Below, in pieces: positions 48,801-56,527 of a DNA stretch of 64,000 bases. Source of the stretch: Nephrocerus scutellatus (lineage: Eukaryota; Arthropoda; Insecta; Diptera; Pipunculidae); the NCBI GenBank assembly GCA_947095585.1, contig OX352762.1:42208537-42272536 (forward strand), in the 5' to 3' direction. Numbering within the stretch: the stretch's first letter is position 1; every line of letters starts with the position of its first letter. The notes below the pieces were generated by a model. It worked only from the letters and a program-made list of their open reading frames with translations, searched no databases and had not been told where the DNA came from. A program made the translations under genes and the position numbers.

Positions 48801-49059
48801 GGACTAGGTGTTGACTCGAAACTAGTGTTGAATAAAGTGTCCATTAGAGTCGATTTACCTAAACCAGTTTCACCTGATTGATAAATAATTGATCAGTGCT
48901 CATAATATATTAATAAAATAAGTGAAGCGTTGCTTTTGTACCTATACACATTATGTTGAAAACGAATCCATTTTGAACGCTCTTGTTAACGAGCTGATCT
49001 GGAAGACTATCAAATCCTACATGTCCGGACTGCTTCAGAGTACGTAAGTGTGGCTCCGT
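22712..49059 (-). CDS. Sep2: Septin, SEPT6 group, Sep2-like (first coding exon not found)
   Basis: GTP-binding septin that would assemble with other septins into filaments at the cell cortex, cleavage furrow and ring canals. Four minus-strand exons join in phase: 49059-48942, 48873-48068, 48003-47866 and 22879-22712. Motifs: [10 protein letters not shown]-loop across the first junction; DTVGYGD (G3); AKAD (G4); the septin-unique region with [18 protein letters not shown]; then a coiled-coil tail ([24 protein letters not shown]) ending TLGKSKKK. The tail type indicates the SEPT6 group. In Drosophila the intron-containing member of this group is Sep2, Sep5 being an intron-poor relative (from memory). 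Internal introns are 68, 64 and about 24,986 bp. The initiator exon must lie further right or outside the window. Confidence 0.9.
22986..23290 (+). mobile_element. CR1-like LINE fragment
   Basis: Short RT-derived fragment matching the better copy at about 33400-33780: aaaatgtggaaccagtctattc, gcattaagctcttttgtcgc, tgattggactagtagctac, ccaggtcatattggacg. Frames are broken. It runs into the AT minisatellite at the equivalent of the 33760 region. Confidence 0.7.
23280..23790. repeat. AT minisatellite
   Basis: About 500 bp of pure A/T made of (TA)n blocks separated by recurring ttattatatatatataatatata modules with a period of roughly 45-60 bp. Long Tyr/Ile open frames on both strands are artefacts of (TA)n. 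The Ty3 element's left LTR starts directly in it, and the other side of the element (30752-30828) is again (TA)n, so the element sits inside one AT tract. Confidence 0.9.
23788..24041 (-). repeat. Ty3 element 3' LTR
   Basis: Matches 30544-30753 through gaaaagaacgtttgtagg and atttatgaagaaatatgtag. On the minus strand it starts tgtgggatagg; its end is blurred by the adjoining AT tract. It contains about 44 bp (near 23971-24016) absent from the other LTR. Confidence 0.85.
24062..25287 (-). pseudogene. Ty3 integrase region
   Basis: Integrase inserts the cDNA into the genome. The zinc-binding HHCC part ([11 protein letters not shown] ... CVKCI) and core aspartates ([19 protein letters not shown]) are visible in 25287-24490. 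After PRGNGQ the sequence jumps to [10 protein letters not shown]: a stretch that should carry the catalytic glutamate is missing. A frameshift follows near 24500, and further down (24330-24062) a GPY/F-type C-terminal motif (KYFGPYKQL) is readable. Not functional as it stands. Confidence 0.85.
25290..25890 (-). pseudogene. Ty3 RT connection and RNase H
   Basis: The connection segment ([21 protein letters not shown], 25890-25564) leads to the RNase H start ([10 protein letters not shown]) and a TAG at 25564-25566. RNase H continues at 25551-25300 ([30 protein letters not shown]). The small break between the two pieces and the shift at about 25295 separate it from integrase. Confidence 0.85.
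25891..26028 (-). pseudogene. Ty3 RT, part downstream of the mariner
   Basis: Carries the RT active-site box YMDD directly beside the mariner's left end, then [10 protein letters not shown] and [10 protein letters not shown] frameshift near 25895 separates it from the connection segment. The frame lines up with the RT part on the other side of the mariner once the insertion and one TA copy are discounted. Confidence 0.85.
26029..26975 (+). mobile_element. rosa-type mariner (DD41D), internally deleted
   Basis: Terminal inverted repeats: left aaaggtgatcagattggag (from 26031) and the right end read inverted, aagggtgatcaatttagag. TA flanks stand at 26029-26030 and 26974-26975. The transposase N-terminus (starting MERLTPQQR at 26142) is out of frame with the catalytic part because the middle is deleted. 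The catalytic triad is visible in the second piece. It is inserted in the Ty3 RT. Confidence 0.88.
26142..26797 (+). pseudogene. mariner transposase remnant
   Basis: Cut-and-paste transposase. The N-terminal ~30 codons (from 26142) are followed by a deletion of the DNA-binding/linker region, then [10 protein letters not shown] (first Asp), [12 protein letters not shown] (second Asp) and [16 protein letters not shown] (third Asp in PLD). There are 41 residues between the second and third Asp, the DD41D spacing known for the rosa family first described in a tephritid. A stop ends it near 26797 (VVQN), where related proteins continue; further fragments follow. Nonautonomous. Confidence 0.85.
26976..27410 (-). 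pseudogene. Ty3 RT, part upstream of the mariner
   Basis: About 145 codons: [65 protein letters not shown], ending at the mariner. These are RT fingers and palm of the Ty3 group. The YMDD box follows on the other side of the insertion. Confidence 0.88.
27386..28174 (-). pseudogene. Ty3 protease and linker
   Basis: Aspartic protease with the active-site motif LLDTGSD (Asp about residue 50), then a hydrophobic flap-like stretch ([14 protein letters not shown]), followed by an acidic linker to RT. The frame shifts near 27400 relative to the RT part. Retroelement proteases cut the gag-pol polyprotein. Confidence 0.82.
28180..28340 (-). pseudogene. Ty3 nucleocapsid: two CCHC knuckles
   Basis: Two zinc knuckles, [14 protein letters not shown] and [14 protein letters not shown], separated by a TAG codon (28252-28250). 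This is the nucleic-acid-binding end of gag; it is cut off from the gag body by the LINE fragment. Confidence 0.85.
28396..28852 (-). mobile_element. 5'-truncated LINE fragment in Ty3 gag, with poly(A) and 11-bp TSD
   Basis: Flanked by caccttctcat at 28385-28395 and 28853-28863. Read on the minus strand, it begins inside the 3' part of a LINE ORF2 ([29 protein letters not shown], zinc-finger-like [18 protein letters not shown]), then a short 3' UTR and a poly(A) of about 12 (28407-28396). The C-terminal cysteine pattern is typical of Jockey/R1-type LINEs with RNase H; the exact clade is open. Confidence 0.88.
28853..29595 (-). pseudogene. Ty3 gag body (frameshifted)
   Basis: Structural protein. 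The first part (start likely at 29559) has a SAP-like helix pair ([20 protein letters not shown]) and ends out of frame near 29200. The second part from 29221 ([32 protein letters not shown]) is a typical capsid-like region and runs into the LINE fragment. The frame change lies near 29220. Confidence 0.82.
29596..30543 (-). other. Ty3 leader with internal tandem repeats
   Basis: Noncoding leader between the 5' LTR and gag. It holds about five copies of a ~50-60-bp A/T module (aaatcacaatttttatatta) at about 30150-30410 and a ~30-bp piece (ttcttcttgatattctgctg) duplicated at about 29752 and 29852. Confidence 0.75.
30524..30541 (-). other. Primer-binding site, tRNA-Pro type
   Basis: On the minus strand: tggggctcaaccgggat preceded by one more g, two bases after the LTR end. 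It resembles the tRNA-Pro primer site used by some retroviruses, differing at two internal positions (aa for gt), based on memory. Confidence 0.7.
30544..30753 (-). repeat. Ty3 element 5' LTR
   Basis: Starts tgtgggatagg and ends ttattattaca on the minus strand (TG...CA ends). Partner of 23788-24041. Confidence 0.88.
30752..30828. repeat. (TA)n microsatellite beside the Ty3 LTR
   Basis: Two (TA)n runs split by tccatttcatataaa. It is the continuation of the AT target on the other side of the element. Confidence 0.9.
30829..30955 (+). repeat. Dispersed hairpin-bearing repeat fragment
   Basis: ctcattgccaag ... tcacggcaataag, then a small palindrome (gggctatgccc) and taaaattaacattcgaagg. Similar pieces occur at 58962-59095 and 62574-62710. 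Identity unknown. Confidence 0.55.
31000..31530 (+). repeat. Dispersed copy of the ~100-bp monomer family
   Basis: Starts aacaacccataaaaattaaa as in the array units, then three or four monomers (31120-31390; gttgtccatcggagatacac) and the distal block cagccacgggcacgctaagt, tatagagaat. No SINE is between monomers and distal block here, so the SINE in the array units looks like a later insertion into this repeat. Confidence 0.8.
31640..32990 (-). mobile_element. CR1-like LINE remnant
   Basis: The RT fingers are open at 32862-32524 ([36 protein letters not shown]). Further RT blocks are readable in changing frames: [11 protein letters not shown] near 32500 and FADDTTVSA near 32240. Clade is judged from the GPDGIP / NYRPI / FADDTT pattern; many frameshifts make it old. 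Confidence 0.75.
32995..33130 (+). mobile_element. CR1-like LINE fragment
   Basis: Short piece (tgattggactagtagctac to ctgctgatctgat) matching 23090-23225 and the longer copy at 33540-33640. The 22986 fragment and this one share the actagtagctac variant, so they may derive from one subfamily. Confidence 0.65.
33240..34436 (+). mobile_element. CR1-like LINE remnant
   Basis: RT readable from [19 protein letters not shown] through [20 protein letters not shown] (33260-33475), then broken: the expected AFDRVWH motif has a stop. The thumb region recurs near 33900-34080 ([17 protein letters not shown]), and the 3' end ([14 protein letters not shown]) is at 34388-34435. It is interrupted at its 3' end by the RTE-like LINE from 34441. 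Confidence 0.75.
34638..35055 (+). other. Extra 418-bp segment in the RTE-like LINE leader
   Basis: Absent at the same place in the 52-kb copy (about 52187). It carries a diverged direct repeat (gttggtttgtgcgttaacta at about 34778 and a near copy at about 34916). No coding signal. It may be a small insertion or part of a longer original leader. Confidence 0.5.
36604..37928 (+). pseudogene. LOA-like ORF1 protein (DUF4780-like, frameshifted)
   Basis: RNA-binding/structural protein of the LINE. From the likely ATG at 36604 a basic, low-complexity N-terminus ([18 protein letters not shown]) leads into the conserved domain ([68 protein letters not shown]). The frame breaks at about 37495-37525 and the rest ([20 protein letters not shown]) continues in another frame to TGA at 37926-37928. 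I chose 36604 over the earlier in-frame ATG at 36526 because the intervening residues look noncoding. Confidence 0.8.
37925..38956 (+). pseudogene. LOA-like ORF2: endonuclease part (broken)
   Basis: AP-type endonuclease: [18 protein letters not shown] (catalytic Glu), then a frame break near 38198, then [10 protein letters not shown] and [19 protein letters not shown]; a TAA at 38569-38571 sits just before the SLSDHRYL motif. Several shifts follow up to the RT. The start overlaps the ORF1 stop. Confidence 0.82.
38957..40545 (+). pseudogene. LOA-like ORF2: reverse transcriptase
   Basis: About 529 open codons: [86 protein letters not shown], thumb [19 protein letters not shown] is intact. It ends at a stop (LLAVNQ) before the RNase H, where intact elements read through. 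Confidence 0.88.
40680..41548 (+). pseudogene. LOA-like ORF2: RNase H and C-terminal cysteine motif
   Basis: RNase H blocks: FFTDG near 40711 (frame broken after it), [15 protein letters not shown] near 40820, then open from 40901: [33 protein letters not shown]. The C-terminus [14 protein letters not shown] is followed by a cysteine pattern ([20 protein letters not shown]). Confidence 0.85.
42253..42800. other. Intron sequence with no recognised feature
   Basis: Between the RTE-like LINE and the copia element. Moderate A/T content, no open frame of interest and no match to other repeats in the window that I could see. Confidence 0.5.
42801..43014 (+). repeat. Copia 5' LTR
   Basis: tgttgaaaatatatgtatgg ... 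ctacattcgcaaca. It contains taataaaaca, a possible polyadenylation signal region (about 42930). One base differs from the 3' LTR (c vs a in ttcgctacat / ttcgatacat). Confidence 0.93.
43015..43028 (+). other. Copia primer-binding site
   Basis: ggttatgggcccag directly follows the 5' LTR. It resembles the Drosophila copia site, which pairs with an internal half of initiator tRNA-Met (from memory). Confidence 0.75.
43076..45922 (+). pseudogene. Copia gag-pol, first part
   Basis: 948 open codons from ATG 43076. Gag domain ([21 protein letters not shown]2-like), CCHC knuckle [14 protein letters not shown] (43742-43783), protease [11 protein letters not shown], integrase zinc part ([12 protein letters not shown] ... 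CKTC), DDE residues in [19 protein letters not shown] and [11 protein letters not shown], then RT start ([20 protein letters not shown]). The frame ends just after DTVYM by a small frameshift near 45825-45840. Confidence 0.93.
45828..46400 (+). pseudogene. Copia RT, second part
   Basis: Continuation in the next frame: [14 protein letters not shown], then [11 protein letters not shown] (catalytic YVDD, about 46021-46050), [24 protein letters not shown], ending at TAG 46398-46400 inside what should be a continuous RT-RNase H linker. Confidence 0.92.
46401..46921 (+). pseudogene. Copia RNase H
   Basis: HVLRYL (46440s), then a small deletion/frame change into YVDADWGGD, a TAG near 46508, and the conserved [20 protein letters not shown] and [13 protein letters not shown]. 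It ends at 46921, 28 bp before the polypurine tract. Confidence 0.9.
46948..46958 (+). other. Copia polypurine tract
   Basis: ttgaggaaggg immediately precedes the 3' LTR; this is the expected plus-strand primer position. Confidence 0.8.
46959..47172 (+). repeat. Copia 3' LTR
   Basis: Same length as the 5' LTR, one visible difference. Followed by tccta, similar to the 5-mer before the 5' LTR. Confidence 0.93.
47173..47865 (-). other. Septin intron end next to the coiled-coil exon
   Basis: A/T-rich sequence without recognised TE or coding signal; possibly the original intron DNA. Confidence 0.5.
47866..48003 (-). CDS. Sep2: Septin exon: start of coiled coil
   Basis: 138 bp, phase 0 on both sides. 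The acceptor is ttgatttatttag; coding runs from [19 protein letters not shown] to [14 protein letters not shown], and the donor is gtaaga. Heptad-like charged sequence typical of SEPT6-group tails. The donor opens the ~25-kb TE-filled intron. Confidence 0.92.
48068..48873 (-). CDS. Sep2: Septin exon: GTPase core
   Basis: 806 bp. It starts within the P-loop (acceptor tatcaatcag) and ends at ...DVDSDNKP with donor gttagaaaac. It holds G1 (shared), G3 DTVGYGD, G4 [19 protein letters not shown] and the septin-unique element. If the 64-bp intron after it were retained, translation would stop within about 12 codons and yield a septin without the coiled coil. I read the intron as real because both splice sites and the phase fit. 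Confidence 0.93.
48942..49059 (-). CDS. Sep2: Septin exon (first one seen): N-terminus to G1
   Basis: 118 bp. An acceptor (ttcatatag) precedes the [20 protein letters not shown] coding; the exon ends after ...FNIMCIG at phase 1 with donor gtacaaaag. It encodes the conserved segment before the P-loop. No start codon: an upstream coding exon is required. Confidence 0.9.
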
Positions 49060-49131
49060 CTATATGAAATATTAATTGGTTAGTTGATACGGTAAGCGCA
49101 AAATATTTTTACTAGAAAATACGGTTTATCT

Positions 49132-49290
49132 GCCATATTTCCCACACCTCTAGCACTAATTAAAACATATCAATATCTATGTATATATAATCTATATCTA
49201 CGTATGTATAACATACCACACCTCTAGCACTAATTACAACATATCGATATCTATGCATATATAATCTATATCTACATATGTATAACATAT
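49132..49290. repeat. ~75-bp tandem duplication
   Basis: Two adjacent copies starting ccacacctctagcactaatt (about 49141 and 49216), each continuing tatataatctatatctac. They differ at a few bases. It lies upstream of the septin exon at 49059. Confidence 0.85.
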
Positions 49291-49469
49291 CTTTGGCTTA
49301 ATAAGAAAACCACGAAAATCCACTTAATGCTATCTTATAGAAACCCAGTAAGCACAGCCTTATGTAAACCCGGGTTTTGGGTTTCGCTTGCCATCGTTTA
49401 ATGACGACGGAAATGCATTAGGTATAAACGCATGTATGGATGGATGGATATTATGCTGATATGGCGTTA

Positions 49470-50085
49470 GGCGGATCGAAGCCCGGAATTAAAAGATATA
49501 TGGATGGAAATGAGCACTGACCTGATCCCACTACACATTGATGACTTCATCGAAAAATTAGTACAAACAAAAAATTTTTTTAACGTAATGGATATCAAAA
49601 TAGCATTTATGACTGTTAAAAGTAAAATCATCTGACACACACAAACAAAACCGCATTTGTAACCCAAGATGGAGTATACGAATTTTTAAGAATGTCTGGC
49701 TAACGCTTCCAAAACTATGGAACGAATAATGAAACTAATATTCAAAAATGCAAAGAGTACAATAACTTATATAGACGACGTTGGACAATCAGCACCAGAC
49801 ACAGAGACTGCAATAGAAAATGTTGAAAATGCATTGATATTACTAATAAAGCGCGAATTAGGCATATCACTAAAAAAATTCAACTATTTATATCAGAAAT
49901 CTTCTTCTAGGATACCGCGCTTCCACAAAAGGATCGCATTCAATCTATAGACAGATACAACAAAGAATTTACCAACAAAACCGAATCCAAATCATTCTAT
50001 GCTGTTGCCTCTCACCACAAAAAATGCATCAAAGATAAAAATGTAAAAAATAACTTTACCCATACGAAACGCATTCAATACAAAA
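49470..50085 (+). pseudogene. Old Ty3-type RT relic
   Basis: Readable in changing frames: FFNVMDIKIAFMTVK, then AFVTQDGVYEFLRM-like sequence, and an open piece 49717-49950 with the RT box YIDD (ITYIDDVGQSAPDTETAIEN). Different from the 24-30 kb element. Short, heavily decayed. Confidence 0.7.
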
Positions 50086-50499
50086 CCTTTCGTTGTCGAA
50101 ATTCTCAAGCAAGAAAGTTAAAACCAGTAAGTGTAAAAGAACTTCGTTTTTAGGGTACAAACTTTTATGTATACATCGACACACGCCACACAGTCCTTTA
50201 ATATTTGGTAATAATTGCCAAAATCTGTTCTTGAGGTCAAGCCTCTTTCAAAGTATTTTGGCTTTCCACGCAACACACGCGCCACTTGCGCACTGAACAG
50301 CTCTATTGCGCGTATTTTCATCTGTCATGAAGACGTCCATGTGACCTAATTTTAATTACATATATTCGTGAATCAATGTGTTCTTAATACTCATTACATC
50401 ATTAAACTGTGTAAAAGAAAGTAAAAAAATGTACTACAAAATTGTCGCTGTGTGCGAAATGGTTTGCTTTTTAATTCTCTGTTTTAACTTCGGACAGAA

Positions 50500-50850
50500 T
50501 CTTATGGTAAATTTTTAACACACTTCCTAGAGCCCGATTTTTTTTGAAATTTTGTATATTTCCGGTGACAATACTTTTTATTTGAGTGTGATCGGGCCGC
50601 GGGTTCGGGTTGCCCATAAAAATTTTTTTCCCCGTCATCAGATCATACTATAATGACTTTGTTCTGTGTGCGTTGTGCGCTGCGCACTGTACGCTGTGGA
50701 TAGCGGTGCTTGCTTTACGATTGGGGTTGATTTGTTGTTTTGCAGTGATTCGTATGTGCTTTTAGATTTCAGCATTTATAGTGGAATTCAGTAGTGTTTA
50801 TTATAGAATTTACATGAAAATTTTTATGGGTTGTTTTTTTTCTCATGACC
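50500..50850 (-). repeat. Inverted partial copy of the array unit's 5' segment
   Basis: On the minus strand: acccataaaaattttcatgt, ttccactataaatgctgaaa, ccacagcgtacagtgcgcag, then one degenerate monomer at 50500-50630. Corresponds to about 760-1100 of unit 1. Confidence 0.8.
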
Positions 50851-51169
50851 TCGTGACCAGTACTGCTAAAAGTTCTCAATGCAGTATTATACTGCTATTT
50901 CATAGGCCGTTCTAGTACACTTCCCAAAGCCTAATTGTAATACTTTTATAAAGTAACTAGCTGATTACCGGCGTTGCCCAGGTATTTATTCAACCCAATC
51001 TTCTATAAGGCAGTGGTAGAAAAAAGAATGATATCTATCTATAAGGTAAAATTACAGTTTTTATTAACAAAATTTTTAAAAAAACATATATTTTAAATTA
51101 TAGCTAATTGTGTACGAAGGTTATTCAAGTACCAGTAGCCCACTTCGGGTCGCAAAGTACGAAGACATT

Positions 51170-51785
51170 GCCCATAAAGAGCATACTCTAAGTACCCGCG
51201 ACCCTTACTAATATCCCGTGGTAAAGTTTGGGCTTTGTTTTTTGGTTTAGACCGCGGTAGTCTCCGTAGAGCCTCCAGGCCTTTTTCTTTGTTATGTGAA
51301 GAGGGCTAGCCCAATTGCTTTTAGACATTCGAGATACGCCTTGCTTTAACCAGAGGTCGATTTCTTTTCATTTCATGCTAATTTTTTCTGTGTTGAGTCT
51401 TCGAACTTTCGATGAACACGGTTGGCCCTCTGTTGCGATTTTATAGACAACGTTGTGTTTGACCGTATTGAACGTCGGGTGAATAAATTGTTTGAATTTC
51501 TGCAGTAAATTGCGGATGTATGGATTCCATGCACCCATATTTATTATCGTTAGCTGATATGATGGTAAGATAATTGAGGTTCCATTTGTAGACTTCTATG
51601 CGAATGGACGACGTAGACCTAAATTCAAGTAAGGTTTTTTTTGGGCCGAATGTTTCGATCGATTTCGAATTTTCCGCCAACAAATTTAATCTGATTTTAT
51701 GTATTTGGCCCGTGATTTGCACGTTTTTTATAAGATGAAAGGTATTTTTATTACCTTTTATATGATATCAATTAACCCCCTAACA
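51170..51785 (-). pseudogene. Ty3-type protease/RT-junction relic
   Basis: Minus strand. The open piece 51722-51441 resembles the segment between protease and RT; after frame changes the motif SKSNWASPLHITKKKG (about 51340-51280) is recognisable as the RT fingers start of Ty3 elements. Very decayed. Confidence 0.6.
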
Positions 51786-53288
51786 TCCATCAAACCATTG
51801 AGAAAAAATAATTTTCAAAAAAAAAAAAACTCAAAACTTTGGAAGCCGCGCACTCCAAAGGGAGCGCCGCCACCAAGTCACGTTAACATGTGGCGTTTCA
51901 GATGGTCGAAACTCCGTTAATCGATATACCGTATATTTGCCTGTTCTAGTTTAAAAAACATAATTCAAATTGATTAAGGTATAAATGTATTTCGGCGGTC
52001 AGCCATCAGCAGAATAGGGGGAATAACACAGAATGATCTAGAATTGCAGGTGGCCGTAACTATCTCTGACTGGTGTAAATGCGATCAAACCTCCACGTGG
52101 TGGATGCCGGTAATTTTCCTCCAATGCAGGAAAAGCGGAATGATCGGGCTGGTCCCTTCAAAGGTTGGCGCAAGGCCAATAACCGCGTTAAAAATTATTA
52201 TTACGGAACCCAAAATCAGCCTCGGATACACTGATGAACGACGATGACCACGGCAACGGCTAAACGATTTAAGAATTTTCTCATGGAACGTACGCTCACA
52301 ACAGTTGGCCGATACGCCGTCTAAATATAAGGCTGACATAACATCAATCCAGGAGATGTGGTGGACGGAGAATGGTGTCTTCCAAAAATCAGAATACGAG
52401 ATATATTACAGCTGTCGTGCAGGACATCATGTGCTCGGGGTGGGGTTTCTAGTCAGCAAAAGAATGCAACCCACCTTTATCAGCTTTAAAGCAATAAATG
52501 AACGGCTATGCAACCTTCGCGTGCGGCCGAATTTAAAAACATAAGCCTCATAAACGCTCACGCACCTACAGAGGATTCCCCAGATGATGAAGAAGAATTA
52601 TTTAAAACAGTCGAACGGGAACTCCATGCCTGCTCTCAGTATGATGTTAAAATCATTCTGGGAATATTAATGCTAAAATAGGTAGGGAGCCAGTATTTAG
52701 GCAGTACATTGGCACCCATAGCCACCTGGGTATCTCCTGATGGAGCCACGCAACCAGATAGACCGCCGCCACAACCCGAATCTGATGACGGTACGAACGT
52801 ACCGAGGTGCCAACGTCGACTCCGACCACTACTTTGTTGGTATGGTGCTCCAAGCGCGGATTGCATGATCACAAAAGACTGCATCCGCGAATCAGATTCG
52901 ATTCAACACGGCTGCCCTTCGCAACGAAGAGACCAGAAAGAACTACGGTCAAGCGATAGGACTCGCCCTAAATGCAGGGAGAGTAAGTCCTGGGGCTGAG
53001 ATGTCAGGCGTTGAAGAGAAATGGACACGCCTTAAAAATAATGTCATTAGTAATGCTGACTCCATCTTAGACAGAACATAAGAATGTTGCGTACCGAGCA
53101 ATGCAATAATCGCATAGAACGCGGGCACGCGAAGATGAATATAAAGAGCTCAACAGATATGAAAAAACAGTTCACCGGCGAAAGAAAGCAGCCTGGGAGA
53201 AGAATGTCGTCCGTGATCTGATGGGATCCCAGCGGAACTGATAAAAATAGGAGGCCCCACATTACACAAAGCAATTCATGAAATAATA

Positions 53289-54620
53289 GTGCAAGTATGG
53301 GAAGAAGAAGTTATTCCAGAAGACTGGCGAAGAGGCATCCGGTGCCCCATACATAAGAAGGGAGATATCACAAAATGCAGCAATTATCGTGGTATAACGT
53401 TGTTGAGAACCGCGTATAATATTTTCTACTCTATCCTTCAAGACAGGATAGCCCCATACGCTAAAGTCGTCATTGGTCCATACCAGTGTGGCTTCATCCC
53501 AGGCAAATCAACAACTGATCAGATTTACACCCTAAGGCAGGTGATGGAAAAATGTCTAGAGTTTCAAAACTCACTACACCATCTTTTTATAGAATTTAAA
53601 GCCGCCTATGATAGCTTAGCCAGAGTAGAACTTTATAAAGCCATGAGAGAATTCGGCATCCCAAATAAACTGACACGACTATGTAAGTTGACCATGACCA
53701 ATAAGCCAAGTAAAAATATCCGGATCACTATCAAGCCCATTAAACATTTATAACAGGCTCCGGCAAGGGGATGGACTGGCCTGCGTCCTCTTCAACCTGG
53801 CGTTGGAGAAAGTGATCCGAGACTCTGACGTACCGGCGTCCATTCAGATACTGGCTTACGCAGACGATATTGACATCGTTGGTGGAAACCGAAGATATGT
53901 ACAGGAAGCTTTCATCCAGATAGAGCAGGCTGCACGAAATCTGGGGCTGCACATAAATGAGAGCAAAACAAAGTACATGGTGGCTACGTCTGCGAGTAGA
54001 TGATCCAACATTCAATTCAAATAGTGGAGCGCGAATTTGAAGTAGGGCAATCCTTTAACTATCTCGGGTCAACTGTAGCAGCCGATAACAGCATGGAAAT
54101 ACGCGCACGGCTGCTTATAGCCAACAAAGCCTACTATAGTCTTCAAATCCAGGAAAGTAACCATAACATCCAAGCTGCTGATATATAATACAATGGTCAT
54201 ACCAGTACTTACATATGGATCCGAGAATGCAAAAAGCATTCTGACCTCTTAGCCGCGTTCGAGAGAAAAGTCTTACGGATAATTGTTGGCCCCGTATGTG
54301 AGGAAGGAGGATTCCGGAGACTCTAAAATGATGAGATCTACGAGTGTTACCGCGATGTCGACATCGTAAAGAAAATTAAGCTCGGTAGGCTCCGGTTGGC
54401 AGGACACCTAGCTCGCATGAGGGAAGAGGATCCTGTTCGGAAAGTCCTTTGCGGTAAGATTTATGGAACAAGACAGGCAGGCCGTCCAAGCCTACGCTGG
54501 AAGGATGGCGTAGACCAGGACGCCCAGAGTTTAGGGATGCCAAACTGGATGACATCGGCTCAAAATCGGGAGCGGTGGAGAGACTTTTTGCGGGAGGCCA
54601 GCACTGGAACCCGGTTGTAG
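53289..54620 (+). pseudogene. RT and C-terminal region of the 52-kb RTE-like LINE
   Basis: First frame: IIGPYQCGFIPG-like fingers and LFIEFKAAYDS, where the array copies have LFIDF; the catalytic Asp of motif A is thus Glu here. Second frame: ILAYADDIDIVGGN with an intact YADD. Then thumb (SFNYLGSTVAADNSM) and a zinc-free C-terminus with AGHLARMREEDPVRKVLCG. So this copy keeps motif C but has lost the motif A Asp. Confidence 0.82.
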
Positions 54621-54627
54621 AGCCTAA

Positions 54628-54628
54628 T

Positions 54629-54665
<37 letters not shown>
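54628..54665 (+). repeat. (GAT)n microsatellite, LINE 3' tail
   Basis: About twelve GAT/ATG triplets directly after the LINE's 3' end (gagcctaatatgatgatg). The array copies end in only three to four triplets. Confidence 0.92.
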
Positions 54666-54666
<1 letters not shown>

Positions 54667-55349
54667 AAATATATTTCATTAATATATATAATTGAGTTCC
54701 AATTTAAAAACACTACAAATGCGATTTAATTGAAAGAAATAACTTACACTCTCACATGCTTCATGAGTCTTGCCACCGCTTAATATGAAATACACTATTA
54801 TTAAGCTAGTATGCTTAAACAAACTGACATAAAACGGAAAGAATGAAGGACACATCAATAAAAAATGGTGATATAGAAAATATGAATAGTAACGCATTTT
54901 CTACATTACAATAAACATGTTTAATTCGAGATGAAAAATTATTTCTCGATGTTTGTACATTGCTTAAAAAAATATTGTAAGTCTGGATTTAATATGAGAT
55001 CCTGAGCGAGATATTGAAAAAACTTGGCAATGTGAAAGTACTGTAAGCCTACACCTGCATCTATTTTTTTAATTTAAATTTGTTTACAATTTATACTCAA
55101 TTAACTTAACTTAATTTTTGTCAAACTCTGTTTAATTATTTTATGTTAGTTGAATCATTATACCAAGGACTTTGGTAAAATAAAAAATATAAATACCTTT
55201 AAAATTTCTACATCAGCTGATGCCATTTATTATAGTATTGACAAATGTATAATGTAAAAACAAAGGCTTATCTGCTCCCAACTTGTAACGAAGAACAACG
55301 AATAAATAACCAGAAACCAGAACAACACGCGAATACACGACAACGCCCA
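54666..55349. other. A/T-rich interval without recognised feature
   Basis: No coding or TE signature seen. Confidence 0.5.
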
Positions 55350-56065
55350 AGTCAAACTAGGGATGCACGATATACATTGATGTAAAAAAAACACCCGATG
55401 CATCGAATTTAGCCGATGTATTTTTAACGCTTCAATACATGCGATGTATCGATGTTTTTGATTCGATATTTCGGACGGCTAAACCAAAATTAGGTTACCT
55501 AATTTACTTTGAGCTTTTAGCAACACGCAATACTAGTCAGTTGTCACTAATTCAATCTGTCTCTGTTAGGCAACAGTGACAACTGGCTAAAACTTTTTAT
55601 TTAGAGTTAAGTTTCATTTTATTATGAGGCTATTTCTTGCTTTCTTTTTGTTCTAAAAAGCCTTACTGCAGCTTCTCTACGTTAAAAACCAAAAGGTTCT
55701 TTGTTCTTTCTCTTTGTTCATTTTCATATCATAATCGTTCTTCATTGTTCTGCTCGTCTGTAAGTCCCAAATAGAACTTTTGATATTCCGGGTGTGACAT
55801 GTTTTACGTTTCTCATGTGGCGCGTGTGATGGGTAGAAGTGTGGTCACTTTCTCGTTTTTTGAGGTCCTTTTTAACCGATTTTCGCACGACCTAGAGGGT
55901 TGAAATTTTGTGAGTGTCTAAGTCCCAAATAGCATTTTTAATATTCCGCGTGTGACATGTGTCTCGTTTCACGTGTGATGCGTGGAAAAATGAAAATGAA
56001 ATGAAATGAAAATAAATGAATAAAATAAGCCCGACCTCAAAGTCATAATTTGGCGGTTATTACTA

Positions 56066-56362
56066 AATAATAATAATAATATTTGGCGTAGCAGACCATT
56101 GCGGTCCAAGGCCTAACTTCTCGCGACCATTTGTGCTGCACATGTTAATTTTTTGGACACAAATGGAAGGGACCTACAATTTAAGGCCGGATCCGAACGG
56201 CGAATTGAGAAGCTTTCCGTGACAAGGTATTAATTACTCTCGGAACGTTTGTCACCCATTCGCGAGAAGTGGGACACCGTAAAAAATACTTTTGGTGTTG
56301 CTGGGATTCGAGCCTGAACCTCCTGCGCAGCAGCCATGTGCATTACCACTGAGCCACTGTAC
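56066..56362 (-). mobile_element. tRNA-derived SINE, independent copy
   Basis: Inverted copy of the array SINE: B box (ggattcgagcc read on + strand) and A-box region at 56294-56360, body to 56093, then an (aat/att)n tail at 56066-56086. The simple tail marks the true SINE 3' end, which the array copies lack. It lies inside the hAT-like element. Confidence 0.82.
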
Positions 56363-56527
56363 AATGTACAAATAAAAGTACGACATGGCGTATAGCGTAT
56401 GTCGATCTATACTTTTAGTTTGTACTTTGTACCCGAAAAACGAAGTTTTTTTACATTTACTTGTTTAATAAACTGTACAAAAATAATCAAATACGTATAT
56501 ACATAGTAGATAGCTTCTATCGATTCC

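Larger units (their letters stand above)
51998..54665 (+). mobile_element. RTE-like LINE (array family), + strand, best RT active site
   Basis: Near full-length copy of the array LINE: leader, endonuclease (FSWNVRS, then deletions), linker (partly deleted near 53070 and 53218), RT (53289-53753, with EDWRRGIRCPIHKKG where array copies have the TGA), RT palm with YADD (53857-53868), thumb and RAGRPSLRW C-terminus (54396-54620). The 3' tail is (gat)n, 54628-54665. Frameshifts occur near 53700 (deletion), 54000 and 54150. Confidence 0.85.
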
